A DNA stretch of 64,000 nucleotides from Rotaria sordida. Lineage: Eukaryota > Rotifera > Eurotatoria > Philodinida > Philodinidae. Below the pieces are notes generated by a model, which made no database searches, was not told the origin of the DNA, and worked only from the letters and a program-made list of their open reading frames with translations. The DNA is taken from positions 1 through 64,000 of the forward strand of contig CAJNOL010000657.1 of assembly GCA_905250125.1 (NCBI GenBank). The letters are read 5' to 3'. A program made the translations under genes and the position numbers. Positions 1 through 13,998 of the stretch are shown here, one piece after another. Every line of letters starts with the position of its first letter. The stretch's first letter is position 1.

Positions 1-1934
1 GTTTCTCTCTTTGTATGGTTTTTTGCACAGAAAATGACTTTAAACTAAAGAATGGCATATTTTCGTTCTTCTATTTGAAACAAAAAAGAATCAACACCAT
101 TTATTAATATTTTTTCTTTGTTTACTTTATTCATCGTAAATCTTTTATCAATCATTATCTCGCGACATTTTTTTCGGAAAAACTCTAAAAAGAACTCATT
201 GTTTATTCATTTCTTTTTTTAATATCTTTATTAATTTCAGTATGAATTTTTATTATATATTATGATTTCTGCAACATTAAATTCATAATAATCTGAACAT
301 TTTTACAGATGTTTTCTATTTTTTCACTATGATATAGAAACGGGCTTGTGAATTCAAAAAGTGATGCGAAACGCCCTCCTTCAGATTTTAGAGGCTATAC
401 GTCATTTTGATGCAATGGCGATTTTGTATGTGTACATGCAGGTGTATGTAGCTTATCTCAACCCATAGTAATTCGTTGTGTTGTGCTAGCTTCTCAACAT
501 TGAAAGTTTCTTTGGGTGAGTCTTAGTCTTTCGTTTCCAATCTTCAAAATTAACTATCTGATAGATAACGCTCATAGAGATAAACGATGCATACACATAT
601 ATCTCAGGAATGTTGAATTTCATGCTAGAAAAGTTCAGATATGTTGATAGAAAAAGAAATTAGAATCCATAGAGTATTTATTTAGTGAAAATACTTTCTA
701 CTTCAATTTACATCGTTAGTTAGAAATATTAGACCATATATCTCCGGAAGAAATTCTGTCTGATTGAAGTAAACTAATTAGATGGTCTATCTGGATCATT
801 GTTGCTCCAGAATTATCTTCAAATTATCTGATTCCGGTGACATCTATACCTTGATTGCAGTGATAGTTATATGGATTGCTCCAATCCATATTTTACGTTT
901 CTTTTTCTTGCGAAAGTCTTTTTCTATTCATTTATTCATACTAATTATTTTATCAAATTTATACCACTTTTTAGTAACGTCTTTGCTGAAAAATTTAAAG
1001 ATTTCGAAAAAGATTTTTCGTAGTCAATATTGAAAAAGACGGAGTATAGACAGCATCCCCAAGTGGTCCATAACGGTCTAACAAAAGGTTAAGTATAAAT
1101 TAATAGAAGAAGCATTTGTATACTGACTATATTTTGAACTTTGTAACGCTGACTACGATATATCTTTTCCGAAATCTTTAGAATTTTCAGCAAAGAAGTT
1201 ATTGACAAACATGAAATAGAATGGTAGTAAATCTGATAAATAAATAGAAAGAGATTTTTATAGGGGAAAAAACTTCGTTTTTATCCAATAAAATGTATCA
1301 TATGGAGCACGTTCTTGAACGATTTGTTTACGGTTTTTAGTGAAAAAAACGCACTCCAATGCGTTTAAATAAATTTTGTTTAAAGTCTAACAAAAACATG
1401 CGAACTGACAAAAACAAGGAGCTCAAACGCAGATTTTTCCTACCTTTTTTCGTGGGTACGACGAACAACATTTTTGATTTATTCAGATATTTGCTCGCAA
1501 ATAACCAGTCATGCACATTAAATAATAATTCTCAATATACATTTGGAATGAACATCAAATATTGATTCTCTTCAACGATATCTAGATGTTCAGAAAATGA
1601 ACAAACATATTTACCAAGATCTTTTAATTTCGTGTTTTATGCAAATGTTGTTTTTGACATCCATTAATTACTTACTCTCAACAAACCAACTTTAAGCCAG
1701 AAAAAAATAATTCTGCATATACGTATTAGCAAAAGCATAAAGTTCTCATTCTAGTTGAATATTTTTCATTTCCCTTAATAGCTTATAAGCAAACGAAAAT
1801 CGAACAGACATGTTGTACAAAGATTTTTTGACACATAAGTGATTTTCTTTTATTAGACTAAATTGAATTATTTGCATGTATAGTCTTTAGAAACGTAAAT
1901 ATATATATGATTTATCTAATCATTTGATATTTCA
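1..1934. other. Non-coding 5' flank with a foldback repeat
   Basis: I see no convincing coding exon here. The block holds a diverged inverted repeat (about 880-1310, listed separately). It ends in a splice acceptor (TTTGATATTTCAG, ending 1935) just before the start codon at 1942. A GGTGAGTC donor-like site near 514 could end a non-coding first exon of the plus-strand gene at 1942. That link is inference and would need transcript data. Confidence 0.5.
877..1310. repeat. Foldback inverted repeat, arms about 135 bp or more
   Basis: The stretch around 901-1036 (containing AACGTCTTTGCTGAAAA and AAAGATTTCGAAAAAGAT) recurs as its reverse complement around 1122-1270 (CTTTTCCGAAATCTTTAG, TTCAGCAAAGAAGTTATTG). 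The arms are diverged but collinear and separated by about 90 bp. Similarity seems to fade outward near 880 and 1310. No transposase remnant or target-site duplication could be recognised. An 83-codon open frame over the left arm is a by-product of the repeat. Confidence 0.7.
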
Positions 1935-1941
1935 GAAAAGA

Positions 1942-2697
1942 ATGACATCATTAACTATTCCTGCTGAATGGCTTATTCCACACAAATTTCCTAATCAATG
2001 GATATTTCAATGTTCTATCAGTTTACGTAATCTTGTGTTAACTAATCGAGCTGGTCAATTTTTTCGACAACTTGTTACTTTTCTTGAACAGGTTCATCAA
2101 TTAATTGATTATCATCTTGAACTTCAATATAATCCTCAACGAAATAATGAGTTAGATGTATGGATTTGTTTCGGTAAGCCTCATCGTGCATCAAAACCAA
2201 CATTGACTCCTGTCTGTATATCATGTGAATTAACACATGAATTAAGTATGACTACTTTATTATCTGAACAAGAATATACTCGTGCATGGCTTGATGCCAC
2301 CGCTCGAGCAATGCTTATTTTAACACCAATTCGACATGTTGAACGTTTGTCAGAATTAACCGATGAAAATGGAGAAATGGAAGCATTTTGGTATGATGCT
2401 ATTAAATTAATTGATAGAGAATGTAATCAACTAGAAATATGTTATCGAGCTATTGTTCTTAATCATGGAACATATCGAAATCATTCACATTTACATTTAA
2501 AAATTAAGGTTACAGATGATACATGGAATAGAATAATAGCTCCTCGACATAGGGAAAAAATTCAAAAGATTAACCAATTGTTACAAAAATCGTCTGTTAT
2601 AGAAGACTGTTTTGGACCAAGGTATTATAAGAGGCTAACAAAATCAAAAATACCAGACGAAAAACTTCATAGTTCAAATCAGGATGCTAAAGTTTAA
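1942..2697 (+). CDS. Hypothetical protein with a HIT-like histidine motif
   Basis: A single coding exon of 251 residues. I start it at ATG 1942, which lies seven bases after a good acceptor (TTTCAG, ending 1935); the longer open frame begins upstream inside the intron. The frame has strong coding character with A/T-ending codons throughout. The N-terminal half contains TIPAEWLIPHKFPNQW and long helices. Near residue 190 lies LNHGTYRNHSHLHLKIKV, whose H-S-H-L-H-L spacing resembles the H-x-H-x-H active site of the HIT nucleotide hydrolase/transferase superfamily. The C-terminus is lysine-rich. The HIT link rests only on that motif, so the catalytic role is tentative; the gene itself is much more secure. 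It could also be a lineage-restricted family. An upstream 5' exon is likely. Confidence 0.7.
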   Translation: MTSLTIPAEWLIPHKFPNQWIFQCSISLRNLVLTNRAGQFFRQLVTFLEQVHQLIDYHLELQYNPQRNNELDVWICFGKPHRASKPTLTPVCISCELTHELSMTTLLSEQEYTRAWLDATARAMLILTPIRHVERLSELTDENGEMEAFWYDAIKLIDRECNQLEICYRAIVLNHGTYRNHSHLHLKIKVTDDTWNRIIAPRHREKIQKINQLLQKSSVIEDCFGPRYYKRLTKSKIPDEKLHSSNQDAKV

Positions 2698-4133
2698 ATC
2701 TTCTGAAATTGTGTAAAATTCAATACTAACGCTATTAATATATTTTATTACGAAAGAGAATTATATTCTGCTTAATATAATATGATTGATTTCGAAATAC
2801 AAATCAAGACGCTAAAAAAATTTAGAACAACGAAAAAATTGTTAAGAAACTGCTCAAAATTCCCCTTGTTATATTAAAAATTGTCAACTTTTATATTATA
2901 ATCAGTCAGTTATAGCAAAGAAAGTTTCTTGTTTCATACCGTTCAATAGATCTTTCTTCAATATGCATATATCCTATATGACGTTTTGTTTTACTCCTGT
3001 TATGTTTTTCAAATATGGGTAGTATTAGAGTATTTCATTTACTTGCGTTGCTGTTTTAGTTAACTGTGGCTTTGCTTTTCCTAATACATATAACAAACTA
3101 TTCACCACAAGCCATGGCAGAACTACCGAAAGCAAGGTAACAAGTTAGAAAACTTCGCTATCCTGCTTAACTTTCAATCTAAACTAGTGCTATGTTATAG
3201 GAAAAGTAAACAATATCTAACATGAAAACATTTAAGCCTTAGTTCGGTTGTAATAAATCATTTCTAGAATGACCAAGTATCAAGATTATCAATATTATTC
3301 AATGATTGATGAAACTAATTTATTTTTTACATAGTGTTATTTTGAGTGTGTAGTAGTCTTGTTTCACTCTTGATCTTTTTTTTGAAATAACGATTTATTT
3401 TATTTTGACAGTAGGGGAAATTTTTTAGAAGAATTTCTCTTCGTTGGAGGAAACTTTTCATTTTAGCGACAGATTCTCCATCTCTGCTTCTAAGTTACTA
3501 TTACCATCAAGTTAATTTCCATCTGAATTTCAAACACAAACAATCGGTTTGATGGATTTACATTTAAATGATTTAATTGAATAAAAAAAAACAGCATGTA
3601 GTTCTTCGTTTATACACATAATTTCAATTGTAGCAATAAAGAAATTAACAAATAAGACATTATAAGTGTTCAAATTGTGTAAAATTCAGAGGAAATCATG
3701 TGTTGCTTAATTTAATAATGAACATGTAGCGTGACTGCTAGACTATTATAGAAATTCAGCAATAGCTAAGGACGTAAATGTAAACTAAATATATACAATG
3801 AATTTCAACAATTCTTCTAATCGCAAAATATTACATGCAAAAAATTTTTTTCAAATAACTTAAACATTTCTATTTAATTAGAATAAAGTGAATCATTTGT
3901 TTATTTGATGTTTTTTCATAGGCGAAGCACAGAAAAATTGATTAAAAATAAGAAGGAATTCCAATGAATTACATATAGAAGATCTCTCGCTTGTTGTCAA
4001 ACTAGTGGAAAAGATACAGAAGCAAAAAGAAATAAAGAAAATGATAGTACACAATAAGAAACTAGAATGTTCGATAGAATAGATTATGGTTGTTAATGTT
4101 GCTGTGCTCTCAATGATTTTTTTCTTCGCCCAT
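2698..4133. other. Intergenic spacer between converging genes
   Basis: It lies between the stop of the plus-strand HIT-like gene and the stop of the minus-strand tubulin gene, so it should carry both 3' UTRs. A minus-strand AATAAA (TTTATT on plus at 3900-3905) about 230 bases past the tubulin stop is a candidate polyadenylation signal. No coding exon, RNA gene or repeat array was recognised. Confidence 0.5.
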
Positions 4134-5973
<1,840 letters not shown>

Positions 5974-8284
5974 CTATACAAAACGGAAATTATTTTAATT
6001 ATATTATTTAAAAAGAATTTTTTTTTTCTTTAGAGTTATTTACTTTGTTTTTCTTTCGAGTTTTTTATGTTCAAAGTATAGAGATATTTATAAGCGGTGA
6101 CAACGACGACGAGCGAATGTGTACGTCTACAGCGAAGAATGAGAGGCAATTTTGAACTGAGTTTCTTCTTTTAAATACGAAGCGAGAAAGAAAAAAGAGA
6201 AAGAGAGAAATATGAAGTGGATGTATGTGTATGGAAAGAGTGTATTGTGTATGTGTGCGTTGTTAGACGACGACAGCAACGACGGCTGAAACGAAAAAAA
6301 AGAAAAAGAGAAATTATGTGTATGTACTTCGCATGATCATCGTAGCAACAGTATAGCAGACGGACGGACATGCCTGTTGCGAAAGAAGAAAAAAATGCAA
6401 AGAAGAGTAACCGAGGAAACATCGATGCAGTCGACAATACAATACATGATTTATGTTTGTTTGGTTGCTGCGCTCACGATGGCAACAAATAGACATCGAC
6501 ATATATTTCTTTCTCTCTCGATTTCTCTTGCTTTTCACATCATTAATAAAAGCTAGCTACTGAACGCACAGATCTATGTCATATAGCAGTTAATGACAAA
6601 TGGAATTCTTTTTCTTCGAAGGCATGAAATCATTGTTAATTAAGAAATCAGAACACATCTTCATTATATTGTATGATTAATTCAATAAATAAAACGAAGA
6701 AGAATATATTTGTCAACATGATTATTACTGTCTACTTCGAGTTTTAAACATATCATAAGTGTGTAAATACAATTAAATTCTAAAATTGTAACGAAACGAA
6801 AATGTAAAGATCAAGAAAAAAACAGTTTGAAGATATTGTGAACAATGAAATTATGTAATTTTTCATGTTATCATCTTTCATCAACAATGATGATGTAAAA
6901 TATTCTTATAATGGTTCTGAAGGTTATTAGAAGTGTAAGATAAAAGAGATGAAAATAATATTGATAATCTTTTGTTTTTATATGTCATATTGTTTGAATA
7001 GAACAGTAAATATATTATAGATTTTATGTTGAGAAAAAAAAAGCAGAATTCAGAAGTCTTGAAAATAATTTCTTTGAAAAGAAAATGACTGTTACTGTTT
7101 GATTGTTGCATAATTAATAGTTTGCTATGTCTTTTTTCGATGACGATGGATGAATGCATCCATTCTATTGAAGATTTTCCAATCTTCTTCATCATCCAAG
7201 AGTATTTGATTAGAGCTGATAAATGATATTTAATGCGTTACTTCCAATATGCTCATTACTATACGTTTTTGTAAGTCAAAAATCATACCATTCAATTTAA
7301 CTCTAAGTGTACAATGTATGAATGAGTAGTAGGGAATGTTTTTTGTTTCGTACTTCATAAGAAGACAATATGTTAAAACGTATAAAATCGATATATTTTC
7401 AAATATCAATCGGTGTAATAAAATATGAATAATTTTCATCTCTTTCGTAATACCTAATAAAATTATTTTGACTTTAGATAGAATTTCTTCATAATAGTTT
7501 ATTTGGGATCAATATAAAATCACTAGAAGAAGAATAATTATGTTAGATTGATATCATGATGATCGAATAATTCTAGTACAAATATTCAATTTTATTCAAT
7601 GCCATCTTTTCTTGAGAACCGAGCTGTAATCGGTAAACTTTAGATATATCAACGAAATTTTCTATAAGTTAACAAATACAATAAACAAATTAGTTTTGTC
7701 AATTCTTCAAACATTTCATATATTTATATTAATTATTGTGGATAATAGTTATCATATTTTCTTAAAAAAAAAGAATAGCTGTTATTTTCAACAGCAAAAT
7801 GTCACGTATATTTTCTTTCAAAATATTAAAGCAAAGATAAATATTTATCCCTTTGTCTTATTTTGTCTCGTACGATTTATGATTATTCTGGAATTTTTAA
7901 AAAAATCTAATGTTTAAGAAATTCAGTTAGTATTTCTATCGAGATATATAACTGTTCAATTAAATTCACTGTCAATAAAACATAGAATGAATAGATGCCA
8001 AGATAATCTGTTTTCTCTAATCAAAGCATGTTCAAATGAATAACATTTATTAATGACAAAATGAAAGGATTTGAAACACAAATTCTCGATTCATAGAAAA
8101 CATTTTCTTTTAATAAAATTCAAAGAACATACTCAATGACATTTATTATAACAAAAAAAAAACGACAGTTTTACAAATTCTAGAATTCATTTCAGTATTC
8201 TAATAGAAAGTAAATTGAATAATTTGATCTTTTGATTGATTCTAACCATGTCGAGTGTTAATATTTTAACGATATTTTATGTCA
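5974..8284. other. Tubulin 5' flank and non-coding DNA
   Basis: The first 600 bases upstream of the tubulin start (about 6040-6560) are richer in G+C and CG dinucleotides than their surroundings (for example GACAACGACGACGAGCG), which fits a promoter and 5' leader. From there to 8284 the sequence is AT-rich without supported exons. Short open frames here are low-complexity and not conserved in appearance. Confidence 0.4.
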
Positions 8285-8885
8285 TGTATTAGATGGCTTT
8301 CGAGGGAACATATCAAGCTGTTAATTGTCGATTGAATTAATATTTTGCTTATAAGTAGGACTCAGTAGAACTAAGAAAAGCCTGAAAGAATTTCTCCCTA
8401 TAGACCTTCCTTATGAAGTTATGATTATTTTATAGGATTTTCGGCTTATGGCAAAGTATTCATTGAAAAAAATCAAAGCAAAGAAAATTTCACCTGAACT
8501 TTTGCTGATACATATATCTCTTGATCCCTTGAATATTCAAAAACATAATCATATACCACAAGAAGCGTCATCAAGCTAACTTGTCGTCAGTATTCAATAT
8601 GCTAAGGAGGAATCATCTGCTTTGGCTGAAACTTCTAGGATATTCTAAGAATCAAGAAATCTCCTATTTATGGGCACAAATTCAGATGAAAATTCCTTGT
8701 TTTTGATTTTTCTATAATTACCTTGCCATAAGCCGAAAACCCGATACAACGGTCATAACTCCATAAAGAAGGCCTATGAGAAATTCTTTCAGGCTTGCTT
8801 GAGTGTGACTGAATCCTACTTTTGAGTAAAATACCACTTCGATTAGCGATTAGCAGCTAGATCTGTTCCTTTGTTTTAGATAGTT
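8285..8885. repeat. Foldback inverted repeat, about 600 bp
   Basis: The left arm (about 8285-8535) reads AAGCCTGAAAGAATTTCTC, then GAAGTTATGA, then TTTTCGGCTTATGGCAA. The right arm (about 8635-8885) carries the reverse complement in the same order: TTGCCATAAGCCGAAAA, TCATAACTCC, GAGAAATTCTTTCAGGCTT. Arms are roughly 250 bp with frequent substitutions, with a loop near 8540-8630. No coding capacity. It resembles an old foldback/MITE copy; no clear target-site duplication was found. Confidence 0.8.
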
Positions 8886-9084
8886 ATAATATAAATACAA
8901 CATAACAACCATTGTTTGTTTCTTCATATAAATCCAATTCTAATTTGATCTATGTCGTGAATGTTAATAAGTATATACATATAAACATTTATTTGAAAAA
9001 TTTCGAAAAAAAAAATTGTAAAAGTACAAGTGATCGGAAAAAGAAAATTGAATATTCTTTAAAAGAAAATATCCATCTTTCATA

Positions 9085-10829
9085 TCATAGCATAGCTTGA
9101 TGATAAGATATATCATTGCTTTGTGGTTCATCATTTCTTGTCATTCTTTGTTGCATAAAATTCGCTGATAGAGCACCAACAGCGGAACCACTCAATGCTA
9201 CTAATGCACCCATTTTTAAACCCATAAAACATCCAACAGGTCCACCAAGAGCAGCACCAAGTAGAGCACCTGATGCTAATGTAACATATTTATTATGAAT
9301 TGCTCGTTGAAGTAATGTTGATGCTTCATGTATTCGATTGTGAGCTAGATTCATTAAATGTTCTGTATTTGATATTTTTTCTTTTTGTTGTGCAACAAGT
9401 TGTGCAACTTCACCCATAGTTTCATGTAAAAGTATTAAATCTTGTTCAAGTAAATCATATGAATCATTTAAATTATTTGTTGTTGTTGTTGTTGTTACAT
9501 GTCGTTGACGAAGTTCATTAGATATTATATCTTGTTGTATATTATCATTATTGTTAGTATCATCGATTGATGATAAATTTTCATTCATTGTAGAAGTCAT
9601 AGCTTGTTCACGAAGTATATGAAATTCAGACATTTCACGATCGATTTCAGTTCGTAAAAGACGAATTTGACGATCAAGTTTTAAACGATCTTTATCATTT
9701 AATTGTAAATGTAATTGTTCAATGCTACGAATATTTTGAAGTAAATTTTGAACAATTTTGCCCATTTCATCTAAAAATAAATCATTTAAGTATTATTTCT
9801 GAAAAACTAGATGGTATTCAAGTTTCACTCGACTGTGAAATATAGTGCAAAACTACGAACGTCGTTTATTGAAAAAAATTGATATCTTACACAAAACGAG
9901 CAATCATTGCTATGAGTTATTATAAAATGCTTTTCTCAAAAAACTATTTACGTTTCAATTGAATCATGGGTTTTTTTTTGGTCGCTGTTAATCAAAAATC
10001 TTTTGTTTCTATTAATTAGCTGATGAAAATGAAAAGTAGTCATTCCGAAATTCATTATTAAGAGAACTCTATTAATAGATATCAACATATTCCTAATGAC
10101 GACTACTGATTGATCGCTTCATTATCAATCTGATTGATTATCTGTCATCAGCAGTCTAAGATATGAATATTGACTAACTTTTGTTACCATCATCGTTTTA
10201 ATTGTCTCGAAACTTGAAAAACAACAATATAGACAAAAATTTGCCTTTCTTTGGGTGACTTTCTCTACAAAAATGAGCGTACGTTTAGTAGCAAAAAAAA
10301 ACAAAAGAATAAACGATTGTATCTAGAGTCGATCTTTTTCTGTCGAAGGTTTTCATTATCGCTCCTACTCAGAATAGTTGGTAGTTTAGCTGAATGGAGA
10401 CTCAAATCATCAAAATCGCTGTTTTGCAGAACTTACTAAAGAGGAACGAAAACTGATATGGAAGATTTTAGAAACGTTTTTATCATTTCGAGACAAAATT
10501 TGAACGAGTTTCTAGTGACTCTGCATTTCGTAGACCGCTGCAGCACAAAGAGTATAGATTTTGTTACAGCAAAAAATACGCAAAATATGGAGGCCGAATG
10601 TATACATGACTGACTATAGAAATGCTGTACTTCGGACACGCATATAATACTTACTCAATTTTTGTACATATGAATCAAATTGATGTAAACGATTTGTTTC
10701 ATCTAATTGTTGTTTAAGTAATAGTAATCGATTTAAATAAATTTGTGATTGTTCACAAAATCGTTCAACTTTAATTTTGATATCTTTTCTATTAAGATCA
10801 CTGTCTTCTTGTTCATTATCTGAATGCAT
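9085..10829 (-). CDS. STX17: Syntaxin-17, SNARE of autophagosome-lysosome fusion
   Basis: Two exons, 10655-10829 and 9085-9770, join in phase 1 to give 286 residues (human protein about 300). The N-terminal two thirds is helical, as in syntaxin Habc regions. The Qa-SNARE helix is at about residues 160-218, with the conserved glutamine layer in LVAQQKEKI. It is followed by the family's diagnostic glycine-rich double membrane hairpin at about 222-263 (ASGALLGAALGGPVG, then MGALVALSGSAVGAL). That hairpin, rather than a single anchor, separates STX17 from other syntaxins. In animals the protein is recruited to closed autophagosomes and pairs with SNAP29 and VAMP8-type partners. The 884-bp intron is much longer than most introns in the window and holds no recognisable exon. 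Confidence 0.93.
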
Positions 10830-11423
10830 GATCTAGAATGTGATAAATAAAATAAAAAGAATCATATAATAGTTTCTGTAATAAATACTAACTAAAATAT
10901 TAAAATATAAAGAATATTATTTAATTTATTATTTTGATACATTTCAATATTCTTTTTATGTTAGTTTTTATCTCTAATTGTTCATATGATTTTGTATAAC
11001 TAATTTATATTTATAATGAGTTTTCAACGAAAAAAGAGATTCATATACGATTTTTTTCTTAATAAGAAGTTTAAACTTCTCGTGTAATGGATTTCTCGAA
11101 AAATTGGAATTTGTAATCAGAATGTTTACATTAAAATATACCTAGTTTTTAGAGTTTCAAGCTGAAAATCTTAAAAGACTTTGACTAACATTATTTTGAA
11201 GCTGCTAAAAATCACTTGACTTTTCTGAAAAACTTAACAGTACACTTTAATAAGAAATCTTTTTTTTCATATTAGTATCATAAACAACAATAGTCTAGAT
11301 GAAAATAAGATTTATGATAGAAATAAATATTTGAGAAGAGTTATTCGTTGAGTTTTATTGAATCTATATAAGAATGATGAAGTTTACGATGACGAACAAG
11401 AATAATAATAATAAAGCAATATT
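10830..11423. other. Short spacer between STX17 and ZMPSTE24
   Basis: It contains the STX17 5' flank and the ZMPSTE24 3' UTR, both genes being on the minus strand. AT-rich; nothing else recognised. Confidence 0.5.
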
Positions 11424-13998
11424 TTAGGTTGATTTCGTTGATTGAATTGCTTTAAGACGTTCAAGTAATGTTGGATGTGAATAATGATATTTAGCATAAA
11501 GATAATCCGAAAATGGATATGCCATATTATCAATTTCAAGTTTTTTTAATGCACGTCCTAATGAATCACCATAATGAAGTTTAACAGCAAAATGATCAGC
11601 TTGAAATTCAAAACGACGTGATAATACCGTTAATGCAAATGAATATATCTTTTATAAAAATAAAAAACAATTTTAGAATGAAAACAAAAATATTTTTATT
11701 TACTTCAAAATAAGGCAATAAAACATATTGAAAGATAATTAATAAACCTAATAGAATTGGTTGTGTTGTAGTAAAACCAAATGATTGATAAAGAACAGAA
11801 CGTTTGAAAAGAGCAGCAAATATAGTAAATACGAAGAATAAATTAATCTTTAAGAAAATATATTTTAGATAATAAAGATTTGTTGCTTTTTTTTGAATAT
11901 CTTATAAACTTACAAATGAAATGGATAAATTAATAATATTATGACTAAGTGACCAATGTCCAAATTCATGACATAATACAGCAAGAACTTCTTCAGATTC
12001 ACAACCTTTATCAACTTTCTTTTTTATCGTTTGTTGTTCATCAGTTGTATGACGTTTAGTTAACGTATTTTCTTCTGCTGATAGTTTTTCTTGTGTTTCA
12101 TTTGATTGTTTTTCTTTATTCTTATAATTACAAAAAAAAAAATAATTAATTAGTTCAATTTCATGTTTTGTTTGTAATCAATTTAGCTTACATCATCTTT
12201 GGTTTCTTGAATACTATAACCTTTTATAAGAGTATCATAAAGAACAATTCGTTTAGCTTTAAAAAATCCATAAAAATATGCATTGGAATGAGCCGATCGA
12301 GCCGAACCTAAAAAATTTCTTATCTACTCAGGTCACACAATCAGATGAAAGTCGTAGTCTTAGAAATCTTGTAAACAAGGAAACCTCTTCAAATACTTCC
12401 TGCCATTTTCTATGACTTTTTTGCCTATAGATACTACATAATATTTTAATAGAAGCTCAAAAAGGATTTGGATTCCTATTGAGGTTTGACTAAGCTATCG
12501 AATTTTTAATATGTCTATTTTCTAAAGATCTCGTATTTTCAATTTTTGATCTGAAACTTAGTGCATATTAAGACCTGAACTAGACTATCTTCCATCTCAT
12601 CAAGACCTAGACCCTCTTCCAAGGATAGTGTATACAACATGCATTTTTTGAAAGATTTGTATCTCGAAGAGACTTTGTTCAAAATTCAATAGCTTATTCA
12701 AATCTCAGTAGGAACTCAAATCAAGTTCGAGTTTTTAATAAAACACTATTCAGTATCTATAGGGAAAAAAAAGTCCTTGAAATCAGAAGGAAGAAATTTG
12801 AAGAGGTTCACTTGTAAGTCGTATTATAAGATTCTTGAAAGCTTTTACTGCCTTGTAAGATATTACTAGAAGATGAAACGATTAATCAAAGATTAGATAT
12901 TGAAACATTTTTTGATACTGGATTATATTATTTATCTTCTAAGACTAACCTTCAACAACATAAATTTTAGCAAGTGGAAAATTAATTTTAGCTGCTAATG
13001 TTTCAATATTTGAACGTAATTCTCCTTCACGTAATGGATCATAACGATCAAATAATGGTGCAATATAATTTGGATAAATGAATGCAATAATCTAAATTAA
13101 ATATTAAGAAAAAACAAACGAAATGATTATTTTTTTAAATCAAATATAGAACATCTTTACTAATGATATACTTGTAACAAATAGCCATGCATAAATAAAA
13201 AAATAATTACCACCTATCTGAATAATTTTAATTAAAAGTGCAACAATTGGTAATACTAATGTAAGTATAACAATTAATTTTTTAATATTATCTTTAATAA
13301 AAAATTTAATTGTCTATAAAATAAATAAATAAATAGAAAAAAACAACAACAATAATAATTTTTGTTTTCTTTTATCATAAAATAATTATTTTAATTTACT
13401 TGTTTATTAAATCCATGTTTTTCTTCAAGTATAAAATGATAATAATATGACCATGGCATATTTGAAATTGTTAAATAGATCGTAATAATAGAAATAAATA
13501 TAAGTGATTGTAATATTTCATGATTATTATAATTATATTTAGCTAATATATTACCAGATTTTTTCCATAACCATGGAAAAATACCAATTAATAATAATAT
13601 CTATTTATATTCAAAAACAAAAATAAATCAAATTTTCAAATAATTTTACCGTTGTTTCAATTTCATTAAATATCGAATGAATTTGATTATAACGCATCTT
13701 ATCAATAGCATATGAACGAGCTTTTTTAAGTTCTTCATCTGTCATAACATCGGCTAGTTCATTTGGAACAGTTCGATGACGTTTATAATTTTTATACTAT
13801 TTAATTAGAATAAATATCACAAAAAAGATTTTATTCATAAAGAAAAAAACAAAATCAATATACTTGTCGATATGCAAGATAATGTTGCCAAATAGAAATA
13901 ATCCATGTAAATATAATTAATACATAGAATAAAGTATTTGGCTCGATTTTATCAAGAAATGAAAAATATTCTTCAAGTATTGAAATTAAAAATACCAT
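11424..13998 (-). CDS. ZMPSTE24: CAAX prenyl protease 1 (Ste24 family)
   Basis: Multi-pass zinc metalloprotease of the ER and inner nuclear membrane that trims prenylated CAAX proteins, including prelamin A in animals. Exons in transcript order: 13864-13998, 13650-13796, 13400-13600, 13161-13313, 12950-13091, 12192-12307, 11914-12120, 11704-11847, 11424-11648. They join cleanly to 489 residues (human 475). Diagnostic features are [22 protein letters not shown], the segment from [10 protein letters not shown] to [13 protein letters not shown], the zinc-binding HEFGHW at about 349-354, the third zinc ligand (Glu about 429) in RRFEFQAD, and YHSHP-like [11 protein letters not shown] near the end. 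A lysine/glutamate-rich insertion of about 45 residues precedes HEFGH. All introns are phase 0 except the one between exons 5 and 6 (12308-12949, phase 1), which is also the only long one and contains a foldback element. Confidence 0.97.
12365..12825. repeat. Foldback element inside a ZMPSTE24 intron
   Basis: The left arm (about 12371-12560) contains AACCTCTTCAAAT, CTATAGATACT and GATTCCTATTGAGGTTTGA. The right arm (about 12640-12820) contains TCAAATCTCAGTAGGAA, AGTATCTATAGGG and ATTTGAAGAGGTT, the same blocks reversed and complemented in the reverse order. Arms are about 180 bp and clearly diverged. The insertion accounts for this intron being roughly ten times longer than its neighbours. 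No splice-site conflict: it sits wholly between donor 12949 and acceptor 12308. Confidence 0.75.

Noticed and set aside
6881-7439. Two minus-strand open frames of about 70-100 codons
   Set aside because: Rich in Ile/Leu/Tyr/Asn/Lys as expected for random AT-rich DNA, without motifs.
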